A stretch of DNA of 64,000 nucleotides from an uncultured SAR86 cluster bacterium (GCA_902563835.1 CACEZB010000003.1:35921-99920), one strand, 5' to 3'; numbered from the stretch's first letter, positions 24,270 through 34,336 are shown. Numbers and translations are program-made. Notes: generated by a model from the sequence alone, not told the origin.

Positions 24270-25058
24270 ATGCACGAAATAGCTGATATAGCTTGTAACT
24301 TTACAAGCGAAAGATTTGATAAAGATCTTGATAAAGTTATTGATACAGCTATTACTAATAAAATTAATAAATTTGGTCTTATATGCAGTAGATTGAGTGA
24401 TCTAAATAAATTATTAAAAATATATGACCAATACTCAAAAAATATGTTCTTTACAATTGGAACTCATCCACATCATGCAAATGAAATTAATGATGACTAT
24501 TTAAAAAAACTGATAGACGCAGTAAAAAAAAATAATCCTCATGCTATTGGTGAAACAGGATTAGATTTCTTTAGAAACTTATCTACTTATGAAGAACAAA
24601 TATTTGCATTTGAAGAACAAATCAAAATAGCAATAGATATGAACAAACCTCTTTTTCTGCATCAAAGAGATTCACATGATGATTTTATAAAGATTTTAAG
24701 AAAATATTCATCTGATATTAATAAGGCTGTTGTACATTGTTTTACTGGAACTCAACAGCAATTAGATGATTATTTAGAACTAGATTGTTATATAGGTGTT
24801 ACTGGCTGGATATGTGATGCGAAGAGAAACGTTGAACTTCGCAAAACCATTAAAAATATTCCTTTGGAAAGATTGGTGATTGAAACAGACTGTCCATATC
24901 TAATTCCTAAAAATCTTCCCGATAAACCTAAAAACAATAGGAATGAACCAAGTAACTTAAATCATATAGTTAATGAAATTACCAAGCTCATGGATATAGA
25001 TAAAGATATTCTTAGAAAACAAACTTTTAGAAATACTAAAAGCTTTTTTGATATTTAG
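24270..25058 (+). CDS. tatD: TatD-family metal-dependent nuclease
   Basis: TatD is a cytoplasmic 3'-5' exonuclease for DNA and RNA in quality control. The 262 residues align with E. coli TatD along the whole length: IADIACNFTSERFDKD at the N-terminus, GTHPHHANE, IGETGLDFFRNLSTYEEQ, FLHQRDSHDDF, VVHCFTGTQQQ, ETDCPYLIPK and RNEPSNLNHIV. The first HxH of the YcfH group is replaced by CNFT, as in real TatD. No tat gene is in the neighbourhood. It stands alone on the plus strand. Confidence 0.94.
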   Translation: MHEIADIACNFTSERFDKDLDKVIDTAITNKINKFGLICSRLSDLNKLLKIYDQYSKNMFFTIGTHPHHANEINDDYLKKLIDAVKKNNPHAIGETGLDFFRNLSTYEEQIFAFEEQIKIAIDMNKPLFLHQRDSHDDFIKILRKYSSDINKAVVHCFTGTQQQLDDYLELDCYIGVTGWICDAKRNVELRKTIKNIPLERLVIETDCPYLIPKNLPDKPKNNRNEPSNLNHIVNEITKLMDIDKDILRKQTFRNTKSFFDI

Positions 25059-25121
25059 TTAGGATGAAAACCAAAAAATATATAAGAACAAATAAAACCT
25101 TTTATATTATTGAGGAAGATC

Positions 25122-25748
25122 CTAGATTTTATTTTTTTTCAATTGTTCAAGTTTACGTTTATCTCTCTCTTTATTAGCTCTATCTATATTTTCTTTATCT
25201 TTAATTTGTAAATTTTTCATATATTTTTCATAAGATTTATGATTTTTGCTTAATGCACAATAAGCAAACTTGCCACCATCATTTTCAAATAATATAGGAT
25301 TGATCTCATCATTTTTTTCATAATAATCATCCATTGCAACAACGATTTCATCTAAATATAGATTTTCTCTATTTATTCGATAATATTTATATTGCCAAGT
25401 ATTTAAAGGCGCTTTCCAAAACACATATCGACTAGTAATCTTATAAATCTTTACTGTCTTTGAGGTTATGTGATTTTCTTTGGGTATCCAGTACCTTGGA
25501 TTGTCCTGGTCTATAGGTCCAGTTTGTTTAATTCTATCAATCGATACTTTATTTTTAAAAAATTTAAATCCAGTGTACCGCTCTGCATGATCTTTTTGTA
25601 ATTTAATATTTGTAGGATCTAGACTCATATCTAATGGAACAAAATATTGAGCACAAATTAAACTTTTACCATTAAGCGAATCCAAAGGCTCATTAGAGTA
25701 TGAAAACAACGAAATAATAATACCAAGTGTAAAAAATATTATCTTCAT
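25122..25748 (-). CDS. Secreted protein of unknown function
   Basis: No family recognised. The 208 residues start with a signal peptide (FFTLGIIISLFSYSNE) and continue with a mixed alpha/beta part containing two Cys (SLICAQYF and FAYCALS) that could pair in the periplasm. PRYWIPKENH and FWKAPLNTWQYKYYRINRENL repeat aromatic-basic patches; the last 40 residues are a highly charged helix (ENIDRANKERDKRKLEQLKKNK), probably a coiled coil. It is the last gene of the run HPP-bolA-MMPL-racemase, 9 bases after the racemase. Confidence 0.7.
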   Translation of the reverse strand: MKIIFFTLGIIISLFSYSNEPLDSLNGKSLICAQYFVPLDMSLDPTNIKLQKDHAERYTGFKFFKNKVSIDRIKQTGPIDQDNPRYWIPKENHITSKTVKIYKITSRYVFWKAPLNTWQYKYYRINRENLYLDEIVVAMDDYYEKNDEINPILFENDGGKFAYCALSKNHKSYEKYMKNLQIKDKENIDRANKERDKRKLEQLKKNKI

Positions 25749-25757
25749 AAACTTATT

Positions 25758-26858
25758 TCAAAAAACATCTTTTGATAAATTAAATTCATTGCAAATATCA
25801 TCTAGGTCAACTCCAACCTTTTTAGCGTTATATTTAATTTCTGGTTTAGTTTTAGAATATCTTGGAGATGCATTAGGTTGATTAAAGCCATCTATATTTG
25901 TAAAAGCTTTTCTTTCTATATTATGTGGATGGTCTTGTGCCTCTTCCATGCTGAGAACTGGAGAAACGCATGCATCACTGCCACCAAATATTTCTACCCA
26001 TTCAGATCTTGATTTTAATTTAATTATAGATGTCATCTTTTCTTTTAATTCTGGCCATAATTCTTTATTGTGCTGGTCTTTAAATCTTTCATCATCTATT
26101 TCAAGTTTTTCTAAAAGCTCGTTATAAAATTGAGGTTCAATCGATCCGATAGCAATATACTTTTTATCTAAACATTCATAAGTATCATAAAAGTGAGCAA
26201 AACCATCAAGTAAGTTAGATTCCCTATTATCTTCCCAATGTCCCATTTCTTTTAAAGAATAAAAGAAAGACATTAATGATAAAGATCCATCAACCATTGC
26301 TGAATCAACCACCTGTCCCTCTCCTGTCTTGAGAGAATGAATTAATCCTGAAACTATACCAAAAGCTAGATGCATTCCACCCCCTCCATAATCTCCTATT
26401 AAATTTAATGGAGGTATCGGATTTGAGTCTTTTCTGCCAATAGAATTTAAAGCTCCAGATAAACTGATATAGTTGATATCATGTCCTGCTAAATTAGACA
26501 TTGGACCTTCTTGACCCCAACCAGTCATTCTTCCATAAACTAACTTAGGATTTCTTTCTAAACATACATCTGGACCAAGACCTAATTTTTCCATAACGCC
26601 AGGTCTATATCCCTCAAAAACAACATCAACTTGATCTATTAATTTAAGTATTTCACTAATCGTGTCTTTATTTTTAAGATCTGCTGTTATTGAACGTTTT
26701 GATCTATTATGAATATCATATTTATTCTCAACACCCTCAGTACCTTTCCTTCCAACTCTGATTACATCAGCTCCCATATCAGCCAATAACATTCCACAAT
26801 AAGGGCCAGGTCCAATTCCTGAAAACTCTAATATTTTTATATCTTTAAGTGGTCCCAT
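25758..26858 (-). CDS. Alpha-methylacyl-CoA racemase (CaiB/BaiF family)
   Basis: This enzyme interconverts R- and S-2-methylacyl-CoA so that branched chains can be oxidised. The 366 residues begin GPLKDIKILEFSGIGPGPYCGMLLADMGADVIRV, the CoA-binding start of the family. The three racemase residues are present: His126 in LAGHDINY, Asp156 in LIGDYGGGGMHLA and Glu241 in GSIEPQFY, the same numbers as in the Mycobacterium tuberculosis enzyme. This favours a racemase over a CoA transferase. It overlaps the MMPL exporter by one base; the pair suggests handling of isoprenoid or methyl-branched lipids. Confidence 0.9.
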   Translation of the reverse strand: MGPLKDIKILEFSGIGPGPYCGMLLADMGADVIRVGRKGTEGVENKYDIHNRSKRSITADLKNKDTISEILKLIDQVDVVFEGYRPGVMEKLGLGPDVCLERNPKLVYGRMTGWGQEGPMSNLAGHDINYISLSGALNSIGRKDSNPIPPLNLIGDYGGGGMHLAFGIVSGLIHSLKTGEGQVVDSAMVDGSLSLMSFFYSLKEMGHWEDNRESNLLDGFAHFYDTYECLDKKYIAIGSIEPQFYNELLEKLEIDDERFKDQHNKELWPELKEKMTSIIKLKSRSEWVEIFGGSDACVSPVLSMEEAQDHPHNIERKAFTNIDGFNQPNASPRYSKTKPEIKYNAKKVGVDLDDICNEFNLSKDVF

Positions 26859-29326
26859 TATTTAAATACCTCATATTTTACTAATAGATTAGGTAATAAT
26901 GTTAATGAACTAATAAAAGCTAATATCATAGCAATCGCAGTAAAAAGTCCAAAGAGGATTGTAGGAAAGAAATTAGATAAAGATAATATTAAAAAACCTG
27001 CTGAAATAGTAGAAGCTGTATAAAAAATTGCTCTTCCTGTTGTAGCGTGAGCGTTACTTAAAGCCAATGATGTCGAGCCAGTTATCTTTAATTCTTTTTT
27101 ATATCTATAAATATAGTGAATAGTATTATCCACTGCCATGCCAACACTTATTGCAGCAACTGTTATTGTCATAATATCTAATGGTATTTTTAAAAGACCT
27201 AATAATCCCATAACAGATGATGCAACAAAGATATTTGGTATTAATCCTATAATCATTACCTTTATGGATCTGAAAATTAAAAAAAGCATTAAAGATATAA
27301 CAACAAAAACTATTATTAAAGATCCGATCTGCGATCTAAATAATGACTGCAACATATTATTATATAAAACTGCTAGTCCTGTTATCTCATACTGAGATGG
27401 TTCTAAATTAAATTTATTTTGCAGATCTTCATTTATCATCTTTAATAGTTCATTTCTATTTAGTTCTGTAGCAGACTCATTGACTCTAGTTGAAATTCTA
27501 ACAACTGAGTCATCTTTATTTATATATGAATACAATAATGATTCTCTAATATCTTCTGGCAAAACTGATCTTAATAAAGCTAGCTCAAGATCATTTAAAT
27601 CTTTGCCATCATTAATTTGTCGAGCAAGTTTTACCCCGCTAGCAACACTTAGTACCTTACCAATTTCTGGTATTGAATCTAAATAATCATGAATGTCTTC
27701 TAATTCATTTAAAGAATAAATATTCCACCAATAACCAGCAGCGGTGCTTGTTTCATCATCAAATAAGTCATCTTCAAAAAACTCGTCGTCAATTTGTATT
27801 GATTCGAACGTATCTTCTGGTTGAGAGATAATAATATCTAAAGTTGCTGTACCACCTAATTTTGAATCAATCTCTAACATTCCTTTATATATTTCAGTAT
27901 TTTTATCAAAGTAATCTATAAATCTATTTTCAACTTCTAATTTCGATATTCCTATGCACAAAATAATAAAAGAAGTAAAAAACGTAACTGATACTAAAGA
28001 TTTATTACTTTGTGAAAAATTTAATAAAGTATTTGTTATTTTGTGCAGTGATAGGAAATCTTTAGTGCCGCCAACTTTGATTAAATAGATTGCACAAGGC
28101 AAGAATGTAAAAGTAAGAATAAAAGCAATAGAGATTCCAAAAGCCATCATTTTCCCAAATTCAATGACAGGCTTTAATTCACCAAAAGTTAATGATAAGA
28201 AAGCAACAGCTGTAGTTAGCGCTGCAAAAAAACATGGTGCAAACATTTGATCATAACCATGAATAATCGCATCTTTAATATCCATTTCTTTTTTAATTTC
28301 ATTAATTTTTACCAATAAATGAACCGTCAAAGAAATTGTTAGTATCAGTAATAAGGCTATAAAATTAGATGAAACTACACTTATTTTCCAATCCATATAA
28401 CCTAAAAAACCTGCAGTTATAAAAGCAGTAAGGAATGCATTTATTAATGGCATCGCTACATACCAGAGTGAACCAAAAAATAGATATAACATTAAAGCAA
28501 AGATTAGAGCAACCGCAGAGCCAAAAATTACAAGATCTGACTTTATGTAATCCATCATATCTGAGGCTATCATTGATGGTCCCCCAAGATAAATTGTTGC
28601 ATCATCTCGATACTTGTCTAATGTAGATCTAATATTTTTTATTAAAATTTTATTAAAATCAGACTCTTGATCATTTAACTCACTTATTCTCTTATTAGTC
28701 ATATCTAACTTATTTTGAAGAGTTGTTTTTAATTTATTGGTAAGTGGTTCTTTTGAAGATAACTGTTCAAGTAACTCATATCTTTGATTTATTAGTTCGT
28801 TATATTCGTTATTACCCCTCAACACCACTTGCATAGCAGTAACTTTGCCATCTTTGCTTATGATTAATTCTTTATAGATTGGATTATTAAGAATCTCCTC
28901 TTTGGCGAGTTCTAAATTTATCTCATCAGATGTTAAATCTTTTAAATTATCTGCAACCTCAGTGAGTCCGACCTTGGGTTGGAAAAATATTGGAGCATCC
29001 ATCAACGAAAGAACAGAATCAACACCATCAATGGCCTTTAAATCATTTTCTAAATTTGTAATTCTATTTATTGAATAATCGGAAAAAAGATCCTGCTTTG
29101 GCTCATAAGTAACAATTAAGAAGCTTGAATCTCCGAATTCATCTTCTGCCTCTCGATAAGTCTTCAGAGATTGATCGTTTTCCAATACTAGAGCATCTGA
29201 TGATGCATCTAATTTAAAATTATTTAACCCTACTCCTGAAATAAGAGTAACTACAAAAACACTCAATAAAATAATTAAATAATTATTAATTAATCTTAAT
29301 GCTATATTTTTGATCTCAACTCGCAT
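26858..29326 (-). CDS. MMPL/RND-family lipid exporter
   Basis: An 822-residue RND permease with two repeats, each with one helix, a large periplasmic loop and a bundle of about five helices; the second repeat starts near residue 440. GGPSMIASDMMDYIKSDLVIFGSAV and ITVAAISVGMAVDNTIHYIYRYKKEL are diagnostic. The subgroup exports hydrophobic compounds such as hopanoids and other polyisoprenoids (HpnN-like). The second periplasmic loop has a striking acidic insert (DDEFFEDDLFDDE near 520). There is no adaptor or outer-membrane channel beside it. It overlaps the racemase by one base and follows bolA by two. Confidence 0.9.
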   Translation of the reverse strand: MRVEIKNIALRLINNYLIILLSVFVVTLISGVGLNNFKLDASSDALVLENDQSLKTYREAEDEFGDSSFLIVTYEPKQDLFSDYSINRITNLENDLKAIDGVDSVLSLMDAPIFFQPKVGLTEVADNLKDLTSDEINLELAKEEILNNPIYKELIISKDGKVTAMQVVLRGNNEYNELINQRYELLEQLSSKEPLTNKLKTTLQNKLDMTNKRISELNDQESDFNKILIKNIRSTLDKYRDDATIYLGGPSMIASDMMDYIKSDLVIFGSAVALIFALMLYLFFGSLWYVAMPLINAFLTAFITAGFLGYMDWKISVVSSNFIALLLILTISLTVHLLVKINEIKKEMDIKDAIIHGYDQMFAPCFFAALTTAVAFLSLTFGELKPVIEFGKMMAFGISIAFILTFTFLPCAIYLIKVGGTKDFLSLHKITNTLLNFSQSNKSLVSVTFFTSFIILCIGISKLEVENRFIDYFDKNTEIYKGMLEIDSKLGGTATLDIIISQPEDTFESIQIDDEFFEDDLFDDETSTAAGYWWNIYSLNELEDIHDYLDSIPEIGKVLSVASGVKLARQINDGKDLNDLELALLRSVLPEDIRESLLYSYINKDDSVVRISTRVNESATELNRNELLKMINEDLQNKFNLEPSQYEITGLAVLYNNMLQSLFRSQIGSLIIVFVVISLMLFLIFRSIKVMIIGLIPNIFVASSVMGLLGLLKIPLDIMTITVAAISVGMAVDNTIHYIYRYKKELKITGSTSLALSNAHATTGRAIFYTASTISAGFLILSLSNFFPTILFGLFTAIAMILAFISSLTLLPNLLVKYEVFK

Positions 29327-29328
29327 AA

Positions 29329-29631
29329 TTATTTATTAACACAATTAGGTGAATCTAAAATCATGGGATTATTTTTATATTCTTCATTATCAAAAGAATG
29401 AATTGATAGCGCGTGAATAGATTGCATTACTTCACCAAGAACTTTATATACCTCTTGGTGCCTTTTTACATTAGATAAATTTTTAAATTCATCACTAACA
29501 ATCACTAACTTAAAATGACTTTCAGATCCTTCAGGTACATTATGCATATAACTTTCATTAACTATTTGTAAAACTGACGGACTAAACTCTGAAAGTAATA
29601 TATTCTTTATAGTATTTTCTCTATTCCCCAT
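29329..29631 (-). CDS. BolA-family protein
   Basis: A 100-residue BolA fold with HFKLVIVSDEFKNLSNVKRHQEVYKVLGEVMQSIHALSIHSF; the VKRHQ helix-turn and the conserved His in HALSIH, which is a ligand of the mixed BolA/Grx cluster, are present. It lies 2 bases before the MMPL gene and 28 after the HPP gene. It probably works with the monothiol glutaredoxin at 7023-7337 in iron-sulfur or envelope regulation. Length is standard for the BolA group. Confidence 0.92.
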   Translation of the reverse strand: MGNRENTIKNILLSEFSPSVLQIVNESYMHNVPEGSESHFKLVIVSDEFKNLSNVKRHQEVYKVLGEVMQSIHALSIHSFDNEEYKNNPMILDSPNCVNK

Positions 29632-29659
29632 AATTTAATCTTTTAAATGTAAAAATTGA

Positions 29660-30121
29660 TTATGATCTTTTCCATATCTTGTTATAAATTAATGCAAAAA
29701 TAACAATAAAAGATGCCCCTATAGCAACAGGCATTATAACGAATTCAAAAGTCTTTGCTCCAAGGATTGCAATAATTGGATTGCCGCCTGCTGGAGGGTG
29801 CACGGTGTTAGTTAACATCATAGCCATAATAGCCAGGCCAACACCAAGGGCTATTGAAATAGAACTTTCTCCAATTAGATAAAAAATAAATACGCCAGCA
29901 GATGCTGATAAAACATGACCAAAAAATACATTTCTTGGTTTGGCCAAAGGACTATCATGAACTGCCATAACTAATACCAAACTAGCTCCAAATGCTGGTA
30001 TTAACCATACATTGCTTTGATCTAAAGAATTAAGATATGCTATAAAAAAAATACATAAAGCCGCTCCAAAAGAGGAAATAAGTATATTTTTTAAATTATC
30101 TGAAAGAAAATTAAATTTCAT
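29660..30121 (-). CDS. HPP-family membrane protein
   Basis: The 153 residues contain four hydrophobic helices and the family signature TNTVHPPAGGNPIIAILG near 104-121. IPAFGASLVLVMAVHDSPLAKPRNVFFGHVLSASAG is the other conserved block. HPP proteins are linked to nitrite transport in plastids and cyanobacteria; in heterotrophs the cargo is unknown. It is the first gene of a five-gene reverse run and divergent from the ELM1-like gene, 52 bases away. Confidence 0.9.
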   Translation of the reverse strand: MKFNFLSDNLKNILISSFGAALCIFFIAYLNSLDQSNVWLIPAFGASLVLVMAVHDSPLAKPRNVFFGHVLSASAGVFIFYLIGESSISIALGVGLAIMAMMLTNTVHPPAGGNPIIAILGAKTFEFVIMPVAIGASFIVIFALIYNKIWKRS

Positions 30122-30173
30122 ACTTAAATAGGTTAACCTATTATTGTAAATATATAAATTGATGTAACATTTT

Positions 30174-31091
30174 ATGAACGTTTTATGGATAAAAGATGGG
30201 AATATTGGACATGAGAAACAAGTCAGAGTATTACTTGATCAATTATTAAAAAACAAACAACTAAATATAATAGAAAGAACAATTAAAGGAATTTTTCCTT
30301 TTTTCACTTATATCAATGATGTTGAAGAAAATTATTATGATTTAATTATTGGGGCTGGAAATAAGACATATCCACTATTACTAGATACTAAAAAATATCA
30401 AAAAAATATTACTAAAACTGTCGCAGTCCTTACACCATCTTTTAAAAAAGATAAATTTGATATTATTTGTGCTCCTTATCATGATGAACATAAATTAAAA
30501 GATATAAATAATGTTATTTACTTTAAAGGCTCGTTAGCATCAGTATCTCTTAGCGAACCAGAAGAAAAAACAATTTTGATTGCTATAGGTGGAAAGAATA
30601 AGCATTACCACTTTGATCAAAAACATATAATTTCACAAATAAAATACTTTATTTCACTACACTCAGATAAAGACTGTTATATCTATAATTCTAGAAGAAC
30701 GCCAACTAAAATGAATGATGAAATACTATCTTTAAAAAATAATAAAAATAATATTTATTTTATAGATTATAAGAATCAACAATCATCCTCCTTTGAAGAT
30801 ATATTACATAGGGCTTCATCAAAACTTATTACTAGGGATAGTATGAATATGGTTTTTGAAAGTCTTTCATGTAGGGGTAAAACTTATTTAATTGATATGA
30901 GGGTTAAAAATAAAAAAAGTAAGGTCTTAAATGTAATTAATAACTTGATTAAGCATAATGAGGTTGGGTCTATTGAATTTGATAACCCTATTGATGGAAT
31001 TTCAACCATGAAATTAAAAACACAAAATATATATAATGATGTATTTGCAGAAGTAGAAAAGGTTGAATACACATTAAAAAAATTAATATGA
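30174..31091 (+). CDS. ELM1/GtrOC1-type (DUF1022) glycosyltransferase-like protein
   Basis: The 305 residues match the mitochondrial fission ELM1/DUF1022 family, which has a glycosyltransferase GT-B fold. NVLWIKDGNIGHEKQV at the start, LIIGAGNKTYPLLL, APYHDEH, IAIGGKNKHYHFDQ, and ITRDSMNMVFESLSCRGKTYLIDM (like the ITPDSVSM motif of sugar-nucleotide binding) are all typical. It overlaps the next glycosyltransferase by 4 bases, so both probably act on the same surface glycan or LPS core. Donor and acceptor are unknown. Confidence 0.85.
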   Translation: MNVLWIKDGNIGHEKQVRVLLDQLLKNKQLNIIERTIKGIFPFFTYINDVEENYYDLIIGAGNKTYPLLLDTKKYQKNITKTVAVLTPSFKKDKFDIICAPYHDEHKLKDINNVIYFKGSLASVSLSEPEEKTILIAIGGKNKHYHFDQKHIISQIKYFISLHSDKDCYIYNSRRTPTKMNDEILSLKNNKNNIYFIDYKNQQSSSFEDILHRASSKLITRDSMNMVFESLSCRGKTYLIDMRVKNKKSKVLNVINNLIKHNEVGSIEFDNPIDGISTMKLKTQNIYNDVFAEVEKVEYTLKKLI

Positions 31092-32059
31092 AAATAGTTC
31101 ATTTAGTTCTTAGTGATAGCTTTGCTGGGATTGAACAACATGTTGATGAACTTTTATCCAGTAGCTTGCTTAATAAATCAATTCTTATATGCAATAAATC
31201 TATTTCGCATAATTTTGATAAGAATATTAAAACTTTTGTAATCAAAAATATTGGAAGAAGATCTTTGTGGGGCAAATACAAGCTTAAGAAGCTATTAAAT
31301 CAAATTAATCCAGAAATAGTGCATACACATGGGAGCAAAACAACGTCAATTATTTCATCTATTAATAAAAAAAATTTTAAGCATGTTGCTACAGTACACG
31401 GCATAAAGAAAAATAAAAAAGTTTATGAAAAAGCAGACTTAGTTATTGGTGTAAGTAAAAAAACAATTAAAGGAATAAAAAATAAATCTGTTGTCATCAC
31501 AAATTGGTGGAATCCAAAATTAGTAAAATTTAATTCAAATAAAAATGAGTATGCTTTAGCCATAGGAAGATTAGAAAAAGTAAAGGGGTTTGATCTGTTA
31601 ATCACATCTTGGAAAAATATTAAATCAAACCTTGTAATTATTGGCTCTGGAAAAGAAAAACAACATCTTATTGACCTAATAGATCAGAATAATTTATCAA
31701 CAAGAATTAAGATTATTGATAATGTGCAAAGAGATGAGCTTATAAATTTTTATAAAAATGCATCAGTTTTAATAATCTCATCTAGAGATGAGGGTGGTCC
31801 AAGGGTTGCTTTAGAAGCCCTATTTCTTCAAATACCAGTTCTCTCTACAGATGTTGGCCATATGAGTAATATATTACCAAATGAACTATTAGCTAAAAAA
31901 AATGATAAAGAATCATTGAAAGAACTTCTTGAAACCCATGTTGATAATATTGAACTAATGAATCAAGATGCTATTTTTGAATATATTACCAATGATTATT
32001 CAATAGAAAAAAAAGTATTGGAGATTATTCGATGCTATGAAGATCTATTTAATAGTTGA
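31088..32059 (+). CDS. Glycosyltransferase family 4
   Basis: A 323-residue GT-B transferase. The N-terminal half has VHLVLSDSFAGIEQHVDELL and IVHTHGSKTTSII; the C-terminal half has LAIGRLEKVKGFDLLI and the nucleotide-sugar motif ISSRDEGGPRVALEALFLQIPVLSTDVGH, the E-x7-E block of GT4. It probably adds a sugar to LPS core or another envelope glycan at the cytoplasmic face. It is coupled to the ELM1-like gene and overlaps the opposite glycosyltransferase gene by 25 bases at the 3' end. Confidence 0.92.
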   Translation: MKIVHLVLSDSFAGIEQHVDELLSSSLLNKSILICNKSISHNFDKNIKTFVIKNIGRRSLWGKYKLKKLLNQINPEIVHTHGSKTTSIISSINKKNFKHVATVHGIKKNKKVYEKADLVIGVSKKTIKGIKNKSVVITNWWNPKLVKFNSNKNEYALAIGRLEKVKGFDLLITSWKNIKSNLVIIGSGKEKQHLIDLIDQNNLSTRIKIIDNVQRDELINFYKNASVLIISSRDEGGPRVALEALFLQIPVLSTDVGHMSNILPNELLAKKNDKESLKELLETHVDNIELMNQDAIFEYITNDYSIEKKVLEIIRCYEDLFNS

Positions 32060-33135
32060 TTATATAAATTCAGTGTTTTATTTATCATTCTTTCAGATGT
32101 ATAAATATTTTTATTAGGTATGGGATAGTTTTTATCTGATATTTTTTCTACTTTATCTGATAAGTCTTGAAGGTTCCCTAGTTTGACTAAGCCATCTGGG
32201 TATAATTTTTCTAAAATCTCTTTTGTCCCGCCATGATTCCACCCTATTACTTTTGCTCCACAACTAATTGCTTCAATTGTTGTTCTTCCAAATGGCTCAG
32301 GGCTAATTGATAGATTAAAAACTACATCAGAAATCTTGTAAATATTTGTTATATCACTTCGTGATCCAGTAAATGTAATATTTTTTTTAATATTTAAATC
32401 TAAAATTTTGCTTTGTAAAGTATTCAAATATCTTTCTTTTGATTTAGATGTTGGGCCTACCACCAAACCGTGGTATTTATTTTTATCTAGCCTGGATATT
32501 AATTCAATAAAACTATCTACTCCTTTCCATTTAGATATTCTTGTTGGCAGCGTTAAAATAATTTTATTTTTTGTTTCAGGGAACTCCTCATACCATTTGC
32601 TGATCCATTTAGGCTCAATAGCATCTTGATTGAAGACTTCTAAATCACAACCTCTTGGGATGGTAGTAATTTTATCTTCCGCTACTTTATATGTATTAAT
32701 AATATAATTTTTAACAGTATCGGAGATTGCAATAATATGATCAGCCTTAGACATAATTTGGCTATACATTGGTGTGCTATATAGACCATGAAAAGTTGAA
32801 ATCAGTAATGGTTTTTTTGGTAGCTTTTTAAAAGCATAATGATTTATCCATGCTGGCATTCTTGATCGAATATGGACAATATCTGGATTTTCTTTTAGAT
32901 ATATATCTTTAAGCTTCTTTGATAAAAAAAATGAAAATAAACTTTTTTTATGGATTGGTAGATTTATATGTTTCCCACCATCTTTAATTATATCTTCTTC
33001 AAAAATCCCGCCATTAGAAATTACTATTGATTGATGTCCAAGATCAGATAATGCTTTTGAGAAATCTTTAGTACCTCTTTCAACACCACCAATATTTAAT
33101 TCGGGTAATAATTGAATAACTTTTAGCTTATTCAT
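32035..33135 (-). CDS. Glycosyltransferase family 4
   Basis: A 366-residue GT-B enzyme: VIQLLPELNIGGVERGTKDFSKAL near the N-terminus, HIRSRMPAW, STFHGLYSTPM, TLPTRISKWKGVDSFIEL for the phosphate loop and SPEPFGRTTIEAISCGAKVIGWNHGGTKEIL for the sugar-nucleotide E-x7-E motif. It is the last gene of the ten-gene run with TonB and MacAB-like genes, overlapping the MacB-like permease by 8 bases. This may tie it to glycan or glycolipid export by that pump. Its 3' end overlaps the convergent glycosyltransferase. Confidence 0.92.
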   Translation of the reverse strand: MNKLKVIQLLPELNIGGVERGTKDFSKALSDLGHQSIVISNGGIFEEDIIKDGGKHINLPIHKKSLFSFFLSKKLKDIYLKENPDIVHIRSRMPAWINHYAFKKLPKKPLLISTFHGLYSTPMYSQIMSKADHIIAISDTVKNYIINTYKVAEDKITTIPRGCDLEVFNQDAIEPKWISKWYEEFPETKNKIILTLPTRISKWKGVDSFIELISRLDKNKYHGLVVGPTSKSKERYLNTLQSKILDLNIKKNITFTGSRSDITNIYKISDVVFNLSISPEPFGRTTIEAISCGAKVIGWNHGGTKEILEKLYPDGLVKLGNLQDLSDKVEKISDKNYPIPNKNIYTSERMINKTLNLYNQLLNRSS

Positions 33136-34336
33136 ATCTTAAAGAAACAGCAGGATCCATTTTAGCTGCTCTTTTCGCTGGCCATATACCAAAAAATAAT
33201 CCCACCAAAGCAGAAAAGGTAATAGAGCCAATAACTGCAGAAATTGGTAGAGCGTAAGGCCAATCATTAAGAGATGCAAATAAGAATAATAATGAGGTGC
33301 CAATTAAAATACCTATAATCCCCCCTATTATGCATAGCAAAATAGCTTCAACGATAAATTGCATCATAATTACCCTTTGTGTTGCGCCTAAAGCTTTTCT
33401 TAAACCAATTTCTCTTGTTCTTTCAGTAACAGAAACAAGCATTATATTCATCACCCCAATACCGCCTACAATTAAACTTATCCCTGCTATGCCAGCAATT
33501 AAAGCAGTGAAGATGCCTGTTGCTTGTCTCCTTAAATCTGCAAATTGACTATAATCGCTAATTCTAAAATCATTATCTTCACCTGGACCAATATCATGTT
33601 TTGCTCTCAATATTTCTTCTATTGTCATCATAACAGCATCAATATTATGATCATTGGATATGCCAACATTGATAGAGTCAACCTTATCAGTTCCAAAAAG
33701 TCTTTGAGCGCCAGTTAAAAGAGGAACATAAAGTTCGTCATCAGGATTTTGCCATCCTGTTGAGCCCTCTTCCTTCAAGATACCAATAACTTTATAAGAT
33801 ACACCTGCAATTAATATTTCATTATTAAGAATATTTTTAACGTTTGTTTTTAATTCTCCTGGAACATCTGATCCAATAACTACTACTCTTTTCCTTCCAT
33901 AATTTTCATCTTCAGTAAAAAGTCTTCCGTGTTCTAAATCATACCCACGAACATTAAAATGAATTGGTAAATATGCTCCAACTCTCTCATTGATATTTGC
34001 ATTTCCAAATTTAATTTGTCGATTTCTTGTAATAGTGGGCGATATTCTCCAATTATGTTCATTATTTCTGGCTAAAGCTTCTGCATCTTTAATATCTAAT
34101 GGAATCATTCCTTTTGTAACTGCCCCTCTCCTATTTTGTCCTGGGCTTACGTACAAGGTTCTACCACCTAAATCATCTATGCTTTGTTCAAGAGCTTTTT
34201 CTGCGCTAGAGCCTAATCCAATTACGGCTATTACTGCAGCTGTACCAATAATTATTGCCAAAGAGGTTAAAAATGACCTCGTAGCATTAGATTTAATTGA
34301 GGTAATTGCTGAAACTAAGGATTCTTTAATTAACAT
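33128..34336 (-). CDS. MacB-like ABC exporter permease
   Basis: The 402 residues have the MacB periplasmic core between helix 1 (TRSFLTSLAIIIGTAAVIAVIGLGSSAEKAL) and three C-terminal helices of the FtsX domain (GIAGISLIVGGIGVMNIMLVSVTERTREIGLRKALGATQ is diagnostic). The ATPase is a separate gene, unlike E. coli MacB where both are fused. Such transporters push substrates from the periplasm through an adaptor and TolC. It overlaps the adaptor gene by one base and the glycosyltransferase by eight. Confidence 0.94.
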   Translation of the reverse strand: MLIKESLVSAITSIKSNATRSFLTSLAIIIGTAAVIAVIGLGSSAEKALEQSIDDLGGRTLYVSPGQNRRGAVTKGMIPLDIKDAEALARNNEHNWRISPTITRNRQIKFGNANINERVGAYLPIHFNVRGYDLEHGRLFTEDENYGRKRVVVIGSDVPGELKTNVKNILNNEILIAGVSYKVIGILKEEGSTGWQNPDDELYVPLLTGAQRLFGTDKVDSINVGISNDHNIDAVMMTIEEILRAKHDIGPGEDNDFRISDYSQFADLRRQATGIFTALIAGIAGISLIVGGIGVMNIMLVSVTERTREIGLRKALGATQRVIMMQFIVEAILLCIIGGIIGILIGTSLLFLFASLNDWPYALPISAVIGSITFSALVGLFFGIWPAKRAAKMDPAVSLRYE

